From NCBI GenBank assembly GCA_903902325.1, contig CAIUUO010000207.1, forward strand, positions 1 through 39,637: 39,637 nucleotides of DNA, in the 5' to 3' direction. Below the pieces are notes generated by a model. It saw only the letters and a program-made list of their open reading frames with translations, was not told where the DNA came from and made no database searches. Position 1 is the first letter of the stretch, and every line of letters starts with the position of its first letter. Source of the DNA: an uncultured Bacteroidia bacterium (GTDB lineage: Bacteria > Bacteroidota > Bacteroidia > Bacteroidales > Prolixibacteraceae). Position numbers and translations under genes: made by a program. This document shows, in pieces, positions 24,818-33,013 of the stretch.

Positions 24818-25528
24818 ATGGAAAAGAAAGAATTTTACCACCATATGCTGCCTCATTTTCAACAACCGGGTCAAGCCTATTTTATTACCTGGAATCTGCG
24901 GAATGCCATTGCTCCAAAAGCTTTGATCAGATATACTCAGAAATTAGCGTTAATAAAATCTCAAATGGAAGGATTTGGGCCGAAGATTACAGAATCATCA
25001 TCCGGTGTAACCAATAAACACGATTCAGAAATTGCGATTGAAAGGCTCAAATTAGAATATTATACCTTGCGAAAAAAATATCTGAAGGCTTATGACGATT
25101 TGCTGGATACCCAGGTCAATTCTCAAATTAAACTTACAAAACCCGAAAACATGGAGATTCTTTTTCAAGCATTTCAATTTTGGGAAGGAAAGAAATTAAA
25201 GAATATTGCCTACTGCATTATGCCCAATCATGTTCACTGGGTTTTTGAATTGTTTGAGAAGTGCGACGAAGGCAGACCAGTATATTTACAAGATGTATTA
25301 CAATCCGTTAAACGATCCTCATCTATTAGTATAAATAAAATTGAACATAGAGCTGGTCCATTGTGGCAAAAAGAGAGTTTCGACACCACTATCGGGGATG
25401 ACAAGCATCTGTTTAACGCAATAAGATATACCATATATAACCCGGTAAAAGCAGGTTTGGTTTCTGAATGGCAGCAATGGAAAGGGACCTGGTGCGAGTG
25501 CAGCGATTTTCAACTGCTGCATTCTTAG
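24818..25528 (+). CDS. rayT: REP-associated tyrosine transposase (RAYT, Y1_Tnp/IS200-like)
   Basis: A 236-residue HUH single-strand transposase. CIMPNHVHWVFEL contains the HVH metal site; the catalytic tyrosine is expected in RYTIYNPVKAGLVSEW, the family's 'xYIxxNPVxAGLV' block. GPLWQKESFDTTIGDD is the RAYT core. A roughly 50-residue insertion (about 55-105, rich in K, E and Y) separates the first strand from the core. Such enzymes bind and cut REP sequences; REP units flank the gene on both sides. The last codons (CSDFQLLHS) are read from the start of a REP unit, so the stop is repeat-derived. Confidence 0.93.
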   Translation: MEKKEFYHHMLPHFQQPGQAYFITWNLRNAIAPKALIRYTQKLALIKSQMEGFGPKITESSSGVTNKHDSEIAIERLKLEYYTLRKKYLKAYDDLLDTQVNSQIKLTKPENMEILFQAFQFWEGKKLKNIAYCIMPNHVHWVFELFEKCDEGRPVYLQDVLQSVKRSSSISINKIEHRAGPLWQKESFDTTIGDDKHLFNAIRYTIYNPVKAGLVSEWQQWKGTWCECSDFQLLHS

Positions 25529-25668
25529 AATTCGCTTTCTCACCGCGCGGTTGGAAACCGCGCCACCCATTCGCCTCGACTGAATTTTCGATTAGCGGGT
25601 AAGGGTGCAGCGATTTTCAATCGCTGTTCTAGCAAAAAGTACCAACGCGGTTAGAAACCGCGCCACCC
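25497..25668. repeat. REP array, right block: two units (B-like, A)
   Basis: Unit 6 (25497-25568) begins GAGTGCAGCGATTTTCAACTGCTG, overlaps the transposase stop and keeps the TTTCTCACCGCGCGG end of type B. Unit 7 (25603-25668) is type A with part of the linker deleted. A 34-base spacer identical in type to those on the left separates them. Both end CGCCACCC rather than CGTCACCC, a change shared only by this right block. Confidence 0.9.
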
Positions 25669-25673
25669 ATCGA

Positions 25674-26444
25674 TTACAGTCTCTGGATACTCATTCCGCC
25701 ATCTACCATCACCACCTGCCCGGTGGAATAGGGCATGCTTGCCGTAGCCATAGCTGCGGCCACTTTGCCGACATCTTCGGGCAGTCCCCATCTTTGCTGG
25801 ATGGCCAACCCATTCCGGAACATCTGGTCGTATTTTTCCTGAACACCTGAAGTCATATCGGTCCGGATCACACCCGGCTGGATTTCATAAACCGGGATAT
25901 CAAACTCGCCCAGTCGGGTGGCCCACAATTTGGTGGCCATGGCGATGCCTGCCTTGGATATACAGTATTCTCCCCGGTTGACAGAGGCAACAGTTGCTGA
26001 AACGGAGGAGACATTGATGATGCAGAAAAACTCTTCGGGCAAGTGTTTCTTGATTCCAATCATCTGGTTGGCAATTAATTGCGTCAGGAAATAGGGTCCC
26101 TGAAGATTGACATGAAGTACATGTTCAAAACTTTCCTCGGTCGCATCCAGGATATCCCGTCTTTCCTTGGGAGCCACTCCGGCATTGTTGACAAGGACGT
26201 TGACCTTGCCAAACCGTTTCATCACCGCCTCAACAAGTTTCGGGCGGTCTTCAGGGGAGGACACATCGCTTCGGAAATAAGCTACCTCGCAACCAAGTTC
26301 ACGCAAATCCTCAAGAACCGGTTCGATGGAGGTTTCCTCCCTTTGACCGCAAAGAGCCAGTTTAAATCCTGCCATACCAAGTTCTTTGGCAATTCCCAGG
26401 CCTATGCCGCGGGTTCCTCCTGTGATCAATGCTACCTTGTTCAT
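25674..26444 (-). CDS. SDR-family oxidoreductase (3-oxoacyl-ACP reductase-like)
   Basis: A 256-residue short-chain dehydrogenase. TGGTRGIGLGIA is the cofactor glycine motif, NNAGV follows, and the catalytic Ser-Tyr-Lys are in INVSSVSA and YCISKAG. The C-terminus PYSTGQVVMVDGGMSI is the usual 'SYITGQ..x..DGG' end. Many are annotated FabG-like but act on sugars or other carbonyls; the substrate is unknown. Its stop lies 5 bases from the end of the RAYT-linked REP array. Confidence 0.9.
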   Translation of the reverse strand: MNKVALITGGTRGIGLGIAKELGMAGFKLALCGQREETSIEPVLEDLRELGCEVAYFRSDVSSPEDRPKLVEAVMKRFGKVNVLVNNAGVAPKERRDILDATEESFEHVLHVNLQGPYFLTQLIANQMIGIKKHLPEEFFCIINVSSVSATVASVNRGEYCISKAGIAMATKLWATRLGEFDIPVYEIQPGVIRTDMTSGVQEKYDQMFRNGLAIQQRWGLPEDVGKVAAAMATASMPYSTGQVVMVDGGMSIQRL

Positions 26445-26937
26445 ATCAAAATTTTTTATTCATATTCGGTCCCTGAGCCTGTCGAAGGGTTCGATTTTGG
26501 ATTTACAATTTTCGATTGCGCTTCTTTTTTAAATTCGTTCCTTTCGTCCGAAATGATAATATAATATTTTTGGACATGCTTCCGCGGACGATGAACTCCC
26601 CAAATTCTGCTACCCCGGGTTCCGCTTCGCTCCACCCGGGGCTATTAATATTTAACCCCTTCGGGGTAAAAACACTGAATTCATTTGGACCTTTCGCGCT
26701 TCGACTGCGCTCAGGCAATTGGGAGTTGCACTTGACTCGTCCTGATTTTTGTTTGCTTTTTCTGTAAACCTATTTCAGGACTAGACAACTCGTCTCCCAG
26801 TCCCCTAGTCTCCACGTCCTTTTTTCGTCCACTCTTCCTGGTCGTCCACTCACCAGGTCTGGTAAACCCTTCGACTACGCTCAGGGACCACTTTGCTCAG
26901 GCACAAGGGAGTTGCGCTCGCCCAGTCTCCCAATCTC
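26445..26937. repeat. Gene-free island of mixed interspersed repeats
   Basis: No plausible gene. It holds CCCTGAGCCTGTCGAAGGG (26468-26489), a GATTTTCG fragment (26496-26521), an 88-base two-hairpin element (26582-26669), TTCGACTGCGCTCAGG (26700-26716) and CCCTTCGACTACGCTCAGGG (26867-26888), plus CCCAGTCTCC-type runs. The same modules recur at 34130-34414 and 37300-37660. Confidence 0.75.
26582..26669 (-). repeat. Two-hairpin intergenic element, copy 1
   Basis: The element contains ACCCCGGGTTCCGC...TCCACCCGGGGCT (hairpin with 8-base arms) and ACCCC-TTC-GGGGT. It is matched in inverse orientation at 37501-37588, with near-identical hairpin arms and a diverged piece of about 20 bases between. 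Confidence 0.85.
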
Positions 26938-27396
26938 TTAGTCTTTCCTCCCTCCGATCAGGCTGTTCATCAGTTCAACCAGTTTTTCACGATCGGAAAA
27001 AGGTAAGGCTGAGAGAGAAATAGGTGGGTAATTTGCAAGTCCCTGCTTTAATTTCACGATAAGATGAAGATCCCACTTTAGTCCGAACAGGTATTTTTTA
27101 ACCACGACCTGCCGAAGGCTTGCAACGGGGAACTCTATGGATTGGTAGTCTCTCTCAAAGGCGAAAAGCGAATAATACCGAATAATTACAAAGTTGTTCT
27201 CCAATTGTATTCGCATAAAACTGAAATTGAGCATCCTGTTGAAAATAAGCATGACAATCAACAGGGCAGCAAGGCTGAAAAGAATTTCAAATTGCTGAAG
27301 AAAAATCACAACGGTCATGGCAAAAAGAAGTGCCAGCCCAGAAAACAAGAGCCATTTTTTCAGGAAGGAAAGGGTCTTTTTATTGTTGTAAATCAT
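26938..27396 (-). CDS. Small membrane protein, PH-like domain suspected
   Basis: A 152-residue protein. Two adjacent membrane helices (about 15-52, FLKKWLLFSGLALLFAMTVV and LAALLIVMLIF) are followed by an about 90-residue beta-rich domain (IQLENNFVIIRYYSLFAFER ... FPVASLRQVVVKKYLFGLKW ... LIVKLKQ). This layout resembles bacterial PH-like (YdbS/YcxB type) membrane proteins, but no diagnostic motif was recognised. Divergent from the ECF sigma operon across 230 bases. Function unknown. Confidence 0.6.
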   Translation of the reverse strand: MIYNNKKTLSFLKKWLLFSGLALLFAMTVVIFLQQFEILFSLAALLIVMLIFNRMLNFSFMRIQLENNFVIIRYYSLFAFERDYQSIEFPVASLRQVVVKKYLFGLKWDLHLIVKLKQGLANYPPISLSALPFSDREKLVELMNSLIGGRKD

Positions 27397-27629
27397 AAGT
27401 CAATTACAAATTATAGATTACAAATTAAGTGAAGATAGGAAAGATTTGTGGCATAGTTCTTGTTTTTAAAAATTAATATTTTGTCCGATCAATTTGAGGG
27501 TTTTTGCTGATGCAAGTAATTTTCATTCGGCAAAATATGTAATTTGGTACAGGATTGAGAAACTAACAGCCTCAGAAAATTCAAGTGATTCAGCCACATC
27601 GCGAGAAGCAAAGCCAATACAAATCTGGT

Positions 27630-28229
27630 ATGGAACCGGAAGCAGATTTACTGACTCAGCTAAAAACCGGGAACCATGCTGCTTTTGCCCGTTTGGTGGA
27701 GTCCTACCAAAAGACGGTACTTAATATTTGCTACAAGTTTCTGCTCAACAGGGAGGATGCTGAGGATATTTCGCAGGAGGTCTTTGTTGAGGTTTATCAT
27801 TCTGTAAAAAATTTCAGGGAGGACTCAAAATTGAGTACCTGGATTTACCGGATTGCTGTAAGTAAATCACTGGATGAATTAAAAAGGCAATCCCGTAAAA
27901 AGCGAATCTCATCCATTGGCAAAACACTTGGCATTGATAAAATTGCCCACCTTGTATCCGGAACCGACAGGCCAGACCATCTTTTAGAGCAAAATGAAGA
28001 GCTGGAGCAGCTCATGCAGGCACTGAACAGACTGCACGAAAGTCAGAGGATTGCATTGACTTTGAGTAAAATAGAGGGATACAGCAATACGGAAATTGCA
28101 GAAATCATGCAGACTTCGCTTACCGCTGTAGATTCCTTGATTTACAGGGCCAAACAAAACCTGAAATCATTTTTAAAGCAAACATCGCCAGAATTTAAAA
28201 TGAATATCGTCAAAGTAATTGAACCATGA
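27630..28229 (+). CDS. ECF-type RNA polymerase sigma factor
   Basis: About 199 residues from the ATG at 27630; a GTG at 27585 would add 15 residues with no family support. Region 2 contains AFARLVESYQKTVLNICYKF, NREDAEDISQEVFVEVYHSV and TWIYRIAVSKSLDEL; region 4 is ALTLSKIEGYSNTEIAEIMQTSLTAVDSLIYRAKQNLK. It opens a run of eight same-strand genes and overlaps the next one by 4 bases (ATGA), so the neighbour probably modulates it. Closest type by eye is RpoE-like. Confidence 0.93.
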   Translation: MEPEADLLTQLKTGNHAAFARLVESYQKTVLNICYKFLLNREDAEDISQEVFVEVYHSVKNFREDSKLSTWIYRIAVSKSLDELKRQSRKKRISSIGKTLGIDKIAHLVSGTDRPDHLLEQNEELEQLMQALNRLHESQRIALTLSKIEGYSNTEIAEIMQTSLTAVDSLIYRAKQNLKSFLKQTSPEFKMNIVKVIEP

Positions 28230-28507
28230 AAAAAGAGGTAAACTTGTTTGAGCAATTTGAACGGTTGAATTCCATTGAGCCATCTGCTGAGTGGAACGAA
28301 CGGTTATTGCGTCGCCTGGATGAAAAGGGCTCGAAGAAACCTGTCTCAGGTGGAAGATGGGTACTTTATGCCATTTTTCTGCTTCTTGCCATCAACCTGC
28401 TAACTGTTTCAAAGAGTTGGCTGAACGAAAGATCTCAGCAAAATGCTGCGAATCTGAGGAATATTGCGTCCGAATACCTGATTTCATCCAATTCCTCTAA
28501 ATTCTAA
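28226..28507 (+). CDS. Small single-pass membrane protein, putative anti-sigma factor
   Basis: A 93-residue protein: about 45 cytoplasmic residues (NLFEQFERLNSIEPSAEWNE...), one membrane helix (WVLYAIFLLLAINLLTV) and a short outer tail. Its start overlaps the sigma gene stop. The 'F..l...ep..aW...ll..l' pattern is seen in short anti-sigma-like proteins behind ECF genes in Bacteroidota. The zinc-binding HxxxCxxC of ZAS-type anti-sigma factors is absent, so the role is inferred from position. Confidence 0.6.
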   Translation: MKKEVNLFEQFERLNSIEPSAEWNERLLRRLDEKGSKKPVSGGRWVLYAIFLLLAINLLTVSKSWLNERSQQNAANLRNIASEYLISSNSSKF

Positions 28508-28511
28508 GAAG

Positions 28512-29042
28512 ATGGACATTTTTACGCGAAATAAGTTTCTTGTGCGGATCATCGTTGTCCTGATCCTGCTCAATCTTTTTTCCATGGCTTTCCTTTGGTA
28601 TGATAAAAATGAGCGACCTGCACCTGGAGATCGTCAACCGAGAAAAGGGAAAGAAAACTCCACCCAGGTGTTGAAAGATAAACTTGGACTTTCCAGGCAA
28701 CAGGAAGAAGCGCTGCTTAAATTGCGGGAAGAGTTCAACCGCAGGGAGCAGGAAATTACAGGTTTTATCCGTGCCGGACGTGATTCCATGAACGTGCTGA
28801 TGTTTCGTCCGGATACGGAAACGACCTTCCTGCAGCAAATTGCACGCCGCGTAGCAGACAATGAATACAAAATGGAACTGCTTCGAATCGAACAATCTCA
28901 AAAACTGAAGAATATTTGTACCGACGAACAACTGAAAGAATTTCAGCATCTTGTGAATGGAATCCGTGATTTTTTCCAGCCACAGAATCAGCCACAGAAC
29001 CAACCCAGGAAGAAAAAAGCTAATCAGTCGCCAGATTTTTAA
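28512..29042 (+). CDS. Spy/CpxP-like periplasmic protein (heavy-metal-sensor-like fold)
   Basis: A 176-residue protein with an N-terminal membrane anchor (IIVVLILLNLFSMAFLW) and a long helical periplasmic part. LKDKLGLSRQQEEALLKLREEF and the later CTDEQLKEFQHLVNGIRDFF are the two 'L.Lt.eQ..kl..lr' helices of the Spy/CpxP group, but the exact LTxxQ motif is altered. The tail is proline/glutamine and lysine rich (QPQNQPQNQPRKKK). It starts 4 bases after the putative anti-sigma gene, so it probably senses envelope stress for the sigma module. Confidence 0.8.
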   Translation: MDIFTRNKFLVRIIVVLILLNLFSMAFLWYDKNERPAPGDRQPRKGKENSTQVLKDKLGLSRQQEEALLKLREEFNRREQEITGFIRAGRDSMNVLMFRPDTETTFLQQIARRVADNEYKMELLRIEQSQKLKNICTDEQLKEFQHLVNGIRDFFQPQNQPQNQPRKKKANQSPDF

Positions 29043-29092
29043 TTTTTAATCTTCTAAGCTGATATCATCAAAACCTGATAATTTTTCAGATT

Positions 29093-30091
29093 ATGATTTC
29101 AGCCGATGTTTGGAAATTATTGAAAAGTCTGAGTCTCCTGGTATTCCTTTCATTTGTTTTTGGGTTTTCCTGTAAAAAAGCGGAAAGTTCAGATTCCGGA
29201 ATTACTGTCACCAATCCAGTTTTCACTGGTTACCTGCCGGATACCGGTCAGACAATCAGCTATACCAATACCAAGGGAGAGGACTCGGATTTCGATTTTC
29301 ATGCCCCATCTTACAAGGACAACGGCGATGGCACCGTAACGGATAACAATACTGGATTGATGTGGCAGAAAACGGACGGGGGTGAAATGACCTTCGAAAA
29401 TGCCGCTCCATATTGCAAATCATTAACAACCGGGGGACACAACGACTGGCGTTTGCCCAATTCTCACGAGCTTTTTAGCATCAATGTCTTCGACAATGTC
29501 AATCCGGCATTGAACACCGTTTATTTTACAAAAACTGTTGCAGAATACTGGTGGACCAGTGACCCCAGAGCGGACCTTTCTACCAATATTTGGGTCACCA
29601 ACGCAGGAGGTGGCATCGGTGCTCATCCCAAAGCCGAAACCATCAGCGCCGGCGGAACCAAAAAATTCCATGTCAGGGCAGTTCGAACTGCCATGGCACT
29701 TACACTTCCGGCCATTCACTTCAAGGACAATGGAGACGGGACAATTACTGATAATTATACCGGTTTGATCTGGCAGAAAATCCAAAATGCCAACATACTG
29801 ACCTGGGAAGATGCCCTTGTGTATGCCTCCAATTTAACTCTTGCAGGGAAATCCGACTGGCGTGTTCCAAACATCCGGGAAATTCAGTCGCTCAACGACG
29901 AAAAACTGGTTTTGCCTTCCTTCAACAAAATTTTCTTTCCGAATATCCAGTCGGGTAATTACTGGAGCTCGACTTCCCAGGTCAATACGCCCACCAGGGC
30001 ATGGGACATTAATGTCGATTACGGAATTGTTTCCTACAACGACAAAACCATCAGGGAGAATGTCATGCTTGTAAGGGGAGGAGGGAACTAA
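29093..30091 (+). CDS. Lipoprotein with two Lcl/DUF1566 domains
   Basis: A 332-residue lipoprotein (VFLSFVFGFSC, C27). Two copies of the domain follow: DNGDGTVTDNNTGLMWQK ... DWRLPNSHEL and DNGDGTITDNYTGLIWQK ... DWRVPNIREIQSL. The domain is found in surface lectin-like and adhesin proteins; the exact ligand is unknown. First of five consecutive predicted lipoprotein genes. It lies 50 bases after the Spy-like gene. Confidence 0.9.
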   Translation: MISADVWKLLKSLSLLVFLSFVFGFSCKKAESSDSGITVTNPVFTGYLPDTGQTISYTNTKGEDSDFDFHAPSYKDNGDGTVTDNNTGLMWQKTDGGEMTFENAAPYCKSLTTGGHNDWRLPNSHELFSINVFDNVNPALNTVYFTKTVAEYWWTSDPRADLSTNIWVTNAGGGIGAHPKAETISAGGTKKFHVRAVRTAMALTLPAIHFKDNGDGTITDNYTGLIWQKIQNANILTWEDALVYASNLTLAGKSDWRVPNIREIQSLNDEKLVLPSFNKIFFPNIQSGNYWSSTSQVNTPTRAWDINVDYGIVSYNDKTIRENVMLVRGGGN

Positions 30092-30140
30092 AACAGCAGA
30101 AATAGATAGTAATATTTTGAAATAGATAGAAATAACCTAA

Positions 30141-31568
30141 ATGGGAATCAAGGCATTAATAGGGAATATATTTTTTGCAGCCATCGTGGTAACGGCCTGT
30201 TCAAAGGGTAGCGCATCTGTAAGTCAGGATCCGCCTACGGTAGTATCATCGGATGAAAAGGGCTTTTCGGCTATCCTTGGGCGACCTACCAATACCTCTG
30301 TTTCCATGAATATCCTTTTCGACCAGCCCTCTGAAGTTTACTGGGAATACGGAACCTCATCAGGTAGCTATCCCTTGAAGACACAATCGTTTTCAACCAT
30401 GAAAGATACTCCGCTGAGAGTTGATTTTACCGGTTTAACTGCCAATACAAAATATTATTACAGAACCAGATTCCACGCTAGCGGAGCTGTAACTGATTTT
30501 TTGGCCGGTTCTGAGCATACTTTCCAGACGCAGCGGGTACCCGGTAGCACCTTTACCTTTACCATCGAAGCAGACGAGCATTTATACGACAAAAAGGGGG
30601 TTCAAAGCATCTACCAGATTTGTCTGAACAACCAGGCTTCGGATAAGCCCGACTTTATGTTCTCACTCGGGGATACTTTCGGGGATGATCACCAGCCAAC
30701 AACGATAACCTCGGCACAACTGGATGCATTGCATAAGTTCTACAGGCCATTCTTCGGAAGTTTATGCAATTCAGTTCCCTTCTTTTTTTGTTTGGGAAAC
30801 CATGAAGGTGAAAATAATTATTACATGGGGCTGACTCCACCGAATAATCTGGCAATCAACGGAACGCTATGGCGGAAGTTTTACTATTCAAATCCCTTCC
30901 CAAACAGTTTCTATTCGGGTAATACGGACAATGAACCATGGGGCATTGCTGCACCAGAGAATTATTATGCCTTCACCTGGGGCGACGCCCTTTTTGTCGT
31001 GCTTGATGTGTACCGCTACCAGAATAAAACGAACCCGAAACCTGAGGGCTGGGACTGGTCACTTGGACTGACCCAATACAACTGGTTAAAAAGTACGCTG
31101 GAGGCAAGCAAATCAAAATACAAGTTTGTCTTTGCACACCATGTTCGGGGGGAAGGCAGGGGAGCCGTTGCCCTTGCGAAATATTTTGAATGGGGCGGCT
31201 ACGAAGCAAATGGGATTACATCCGGTTTTGCAGCCCAAAGACCGGGATGGGGCAAACCCATCCATCAGCTTTTTGTCGACAACAAAGTGAACATATTCTT
31301 CCAGGGCCATGATCATCTCTTTGCCCATGAGGTGCTGGATGGTATTACTTACCAGGAAGTTCCCATGCCCAGCGACTCAACCTACCAGATAGGCATGCTG
31401 GCAAACGCGGATGCCTATACATCAGACACGATGGCCGGAACTGGGCATTTAAGGGTGAACGTTTCAACATCAGGTGTCAAGGTAGATTTTGTCCAGGCCT
31501 GGTTGCCGCGGGACGAGAATGGAACCCATAAAAACGATCAGGTCGCATTTACCTATTCAATCAAATAA
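30141..31568 (+). CDS. Purple-acid-phosphatase-like metallophosphoesterase lipoprotein, copy 1
   Basis: A 475-residue lipoprotein (IVVTAC, C20). Residues about 45-130 form a fibronectin-like PAP N-terminal domain (YWEYGTSSGSY ... LTANTKYYYRTRF). The calcineurin-like core carries the metal motifs DEH (D145, H147), GDTF (D178), GNHE (N220, H221), AHH (H333/H334) and GHDH (389-392). It likely hydrolyses phosphate esters outside the cytoplasm. It is followed 2 bases later by a paralogue of the same length. Confidence 0.92.
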   Translation: MGIKALIGNIFFAAIVVTACSKGSASVSQDPPTVVSSDEKGFSAILGRPTNTSVSMNILFDQPSEVYWEYGTSSGSYPLKTQSFSTMKDTPLRVDFTGLTANTKYYYRTRFHASGAVTDFLAGSEHTFQTQRVPGSTFTFTIEADEHLYDKKGVQSIYQICLNNQASDKPDFMFSLGDTFGDDHQPTTITSAQLDALHKFYRPFFGSLCNSVPFFFCLGNHEGENNYYMGLTPPNNLAINGTLWRKFYYSNPFPNSFYSGNTDNEPWGIAAPENYYAFTWGDALFVVLDVYRYQNKTNPKPEGWDWSLGLTQYNWLKSTLEASKSKYKFVFAHHVRGEGRGAVALAKYFEWGGYEANGITSGFAAQRPGWGKPIHQLFVDNKVNIFFQGHDHLFAHEVLDGITYQEVPMPSDSTYQIGMLANADAYTSDTMAGTGHLRVNVSTSGVKVDFVQAWLPRDENGTHKNDQVAFTYSIK

Positions 31569-31570
31569 TT

Positions 31571-33001
31571 ATGAGAAGATTCAACCAGACCATGTTTTTC
31601 GGATTTTTAACCACACTTTTTTTGTTTTCGGCAGTTATTTTTGCGGCATGCCATAAACATGAAGAGGCTGCTGCATCGGTTCCCGAAAATGTGACAGTAA
31701 CCGACGGATCAGCCTTTTCCGAAATTCTCGGCAGGCCAACCAACACTTCCATCACCGTCAACATCCTTTTTACGCAACAAGCAATGGTTTACTGGGAATA
31801 TGGAACAACTTCCGGTAGCTATAACCTTAAAACAACGACAACTACCGCTACCAAAAACGTTCCGGTCGAAGTTGATTTGGGCAATCTGGCCACTGATACA
31901 AAATATTACTACCGAACGCGATACAGTTTGAATGGGTCAACCACTTTCCTGGCCGGTCCGGAATATACCTTCCACACGCCAAGGAGCTCCGGCACTGCAT
32001 TCACCTTTGCCGTTGAGGCTGACCCGCACCTGGACGACAATTCTGATACTACCTCCTATACCCTTACCTTGAAGAATATCCTGGCAAAAAATCCGGATTT
32101 CCTGATCGACCTGGGCGATACATTTATGTCTGAAAAACAGGCAACCCAGACTCAGAGCGTAATAACAGGCCGTCATCTGCTTCTCAGATCCTATTTTGAC
32201 AATATTTGTCATTCGGTACCTCTCTACCTGGTAATCGGAAACCATGAAGGAGAACTTGGATGGTTGTTGAACGGTACCGCCACCAGCCTTCCCGTGATGA
32301 CTTCAAACACCAGAAACCTGTACTATCCAAACCCGGCACCAAACGCTTTCTACAGCGGAAATACAAAATCTGAAAATTTCGTGGGTCTTCGCAAGAATTA
32401 TTATGCCTTTGAATGGGGAAATGCACAGATTATCGTGCTGGATCCCTATTGGTATACAACGGCCAAACCCGGCTGGGGATGGACACTCGGCGCAGACCAG
32501 TACAACTGGTTCAAAACAGCAATTACCACAAGCAAGGCGAAATACAAGTTTATTTTCTGCCATCAACTGGTTGGCGGTAATGGAAATGATGCCCGTGGTG
32601 GTACTGAGTTCGTTGACTTCTTCGAACAAGGCGGAAATAACCTGGATGGAACACCCGGTTTCGACAAATACCGGCCGGGTTGGGGAAAACCGATACACAC
32701 CCTGATGAAGGAGAACAAGGCAACGATCTTTTTTCATGGTCACGATCACTTTTATGACAAACAGGACAAGGACGGAATCGTTTACCAGGAATGTCCCCAA
32801 CCATCAAACCGTAACATAACCAATACTTCGGCGGCAGATTATGGTTACAAGGAAGGGGTGATTCTTCCCGGAAGGGGATACATCCTGGTGTCTGTCACGA
32901 GTTCCAGTGTAAAGGTGGATTATGTCAAGACACTCCTGCCTGCCGAAGAAAACGCCAACGCCAAAAACGGAGATATAGCAGCCTCTTATACCATCAATTA
33001 A
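31571..33001 (+). CDS. Purple-acid-phosphatase-like metallophosphoesterase lipoprotein, copy 2
   Basis: A 476-residue lipoprotein (VIFAAC, C27), paralogous to the preceding gene through the whole length: shared EILGRPTNTS, VYWEYGTTSGSY, KYYYRTRY and PGWGKPIH blocks. Metal motifs are EADPH (D151, H153), GDTF, GNHE, CHQ (His of the fourth block) and GHDHFYDK. The two copies differ clearly in the loops around the active site, suggesting different substrates. Starts two bases after the first copy's stop. Confidence 0.92.
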   Translation: MRRFNQTMFFGFLTTLFLFSAVIFAACHKHEEAAASVPENVTVTDGSAFSEILGRPTNTSITVNILFTQQAMVYWEYGTTSGSYNLKTTTTTATKNVPVEVDLGNLATDTKYYYRTRYSLNGSTTFLAGPEYTFHTPRSSGTAFTFAVEADPHLDDNSDTTSYTLTLKNILAKNPDFLIDLGDTFMSEKQATQTQSVITGRHLLLRSYFDNICHSVPLYLVIGNHEGELGWLLNGTATSLPVMTSNTRNLYYPNPAPNAFYSGNTKSENFVGLRKNYYAFEWGNAQIIVLDPYWYTTAKPGWGWTLGADQYNWFKTAITTSKAKYKFIFCHQLVGGNGNDARGGTEFVDFFEQGGNNLDGTPGFDKYRPGWGKPIHTLMKENKATIFFHGHDHFYDKQDKDGIVYQECPQPSNRNITNTSAADYGYKEGVILPGRGYILVSVTSSSVKVDYVKTLLPAEENANAKNGDIAASYTIN

Positions 33002-33013
33002 TATCACTACAAG

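Noticed and set aside
24586-25017. Open frame of 143 codons running through the REP array into the transposase gene
   Set aside because: Its first half is translated repeat sequence and it is out of frame with the conserved transposase.
27585-27629. GTG start 45 bases upstream for the ECF sigma factor
   Set aside because: The extra 15 residues have no family match; the ATG at 27630 gives the usual N-terminus.
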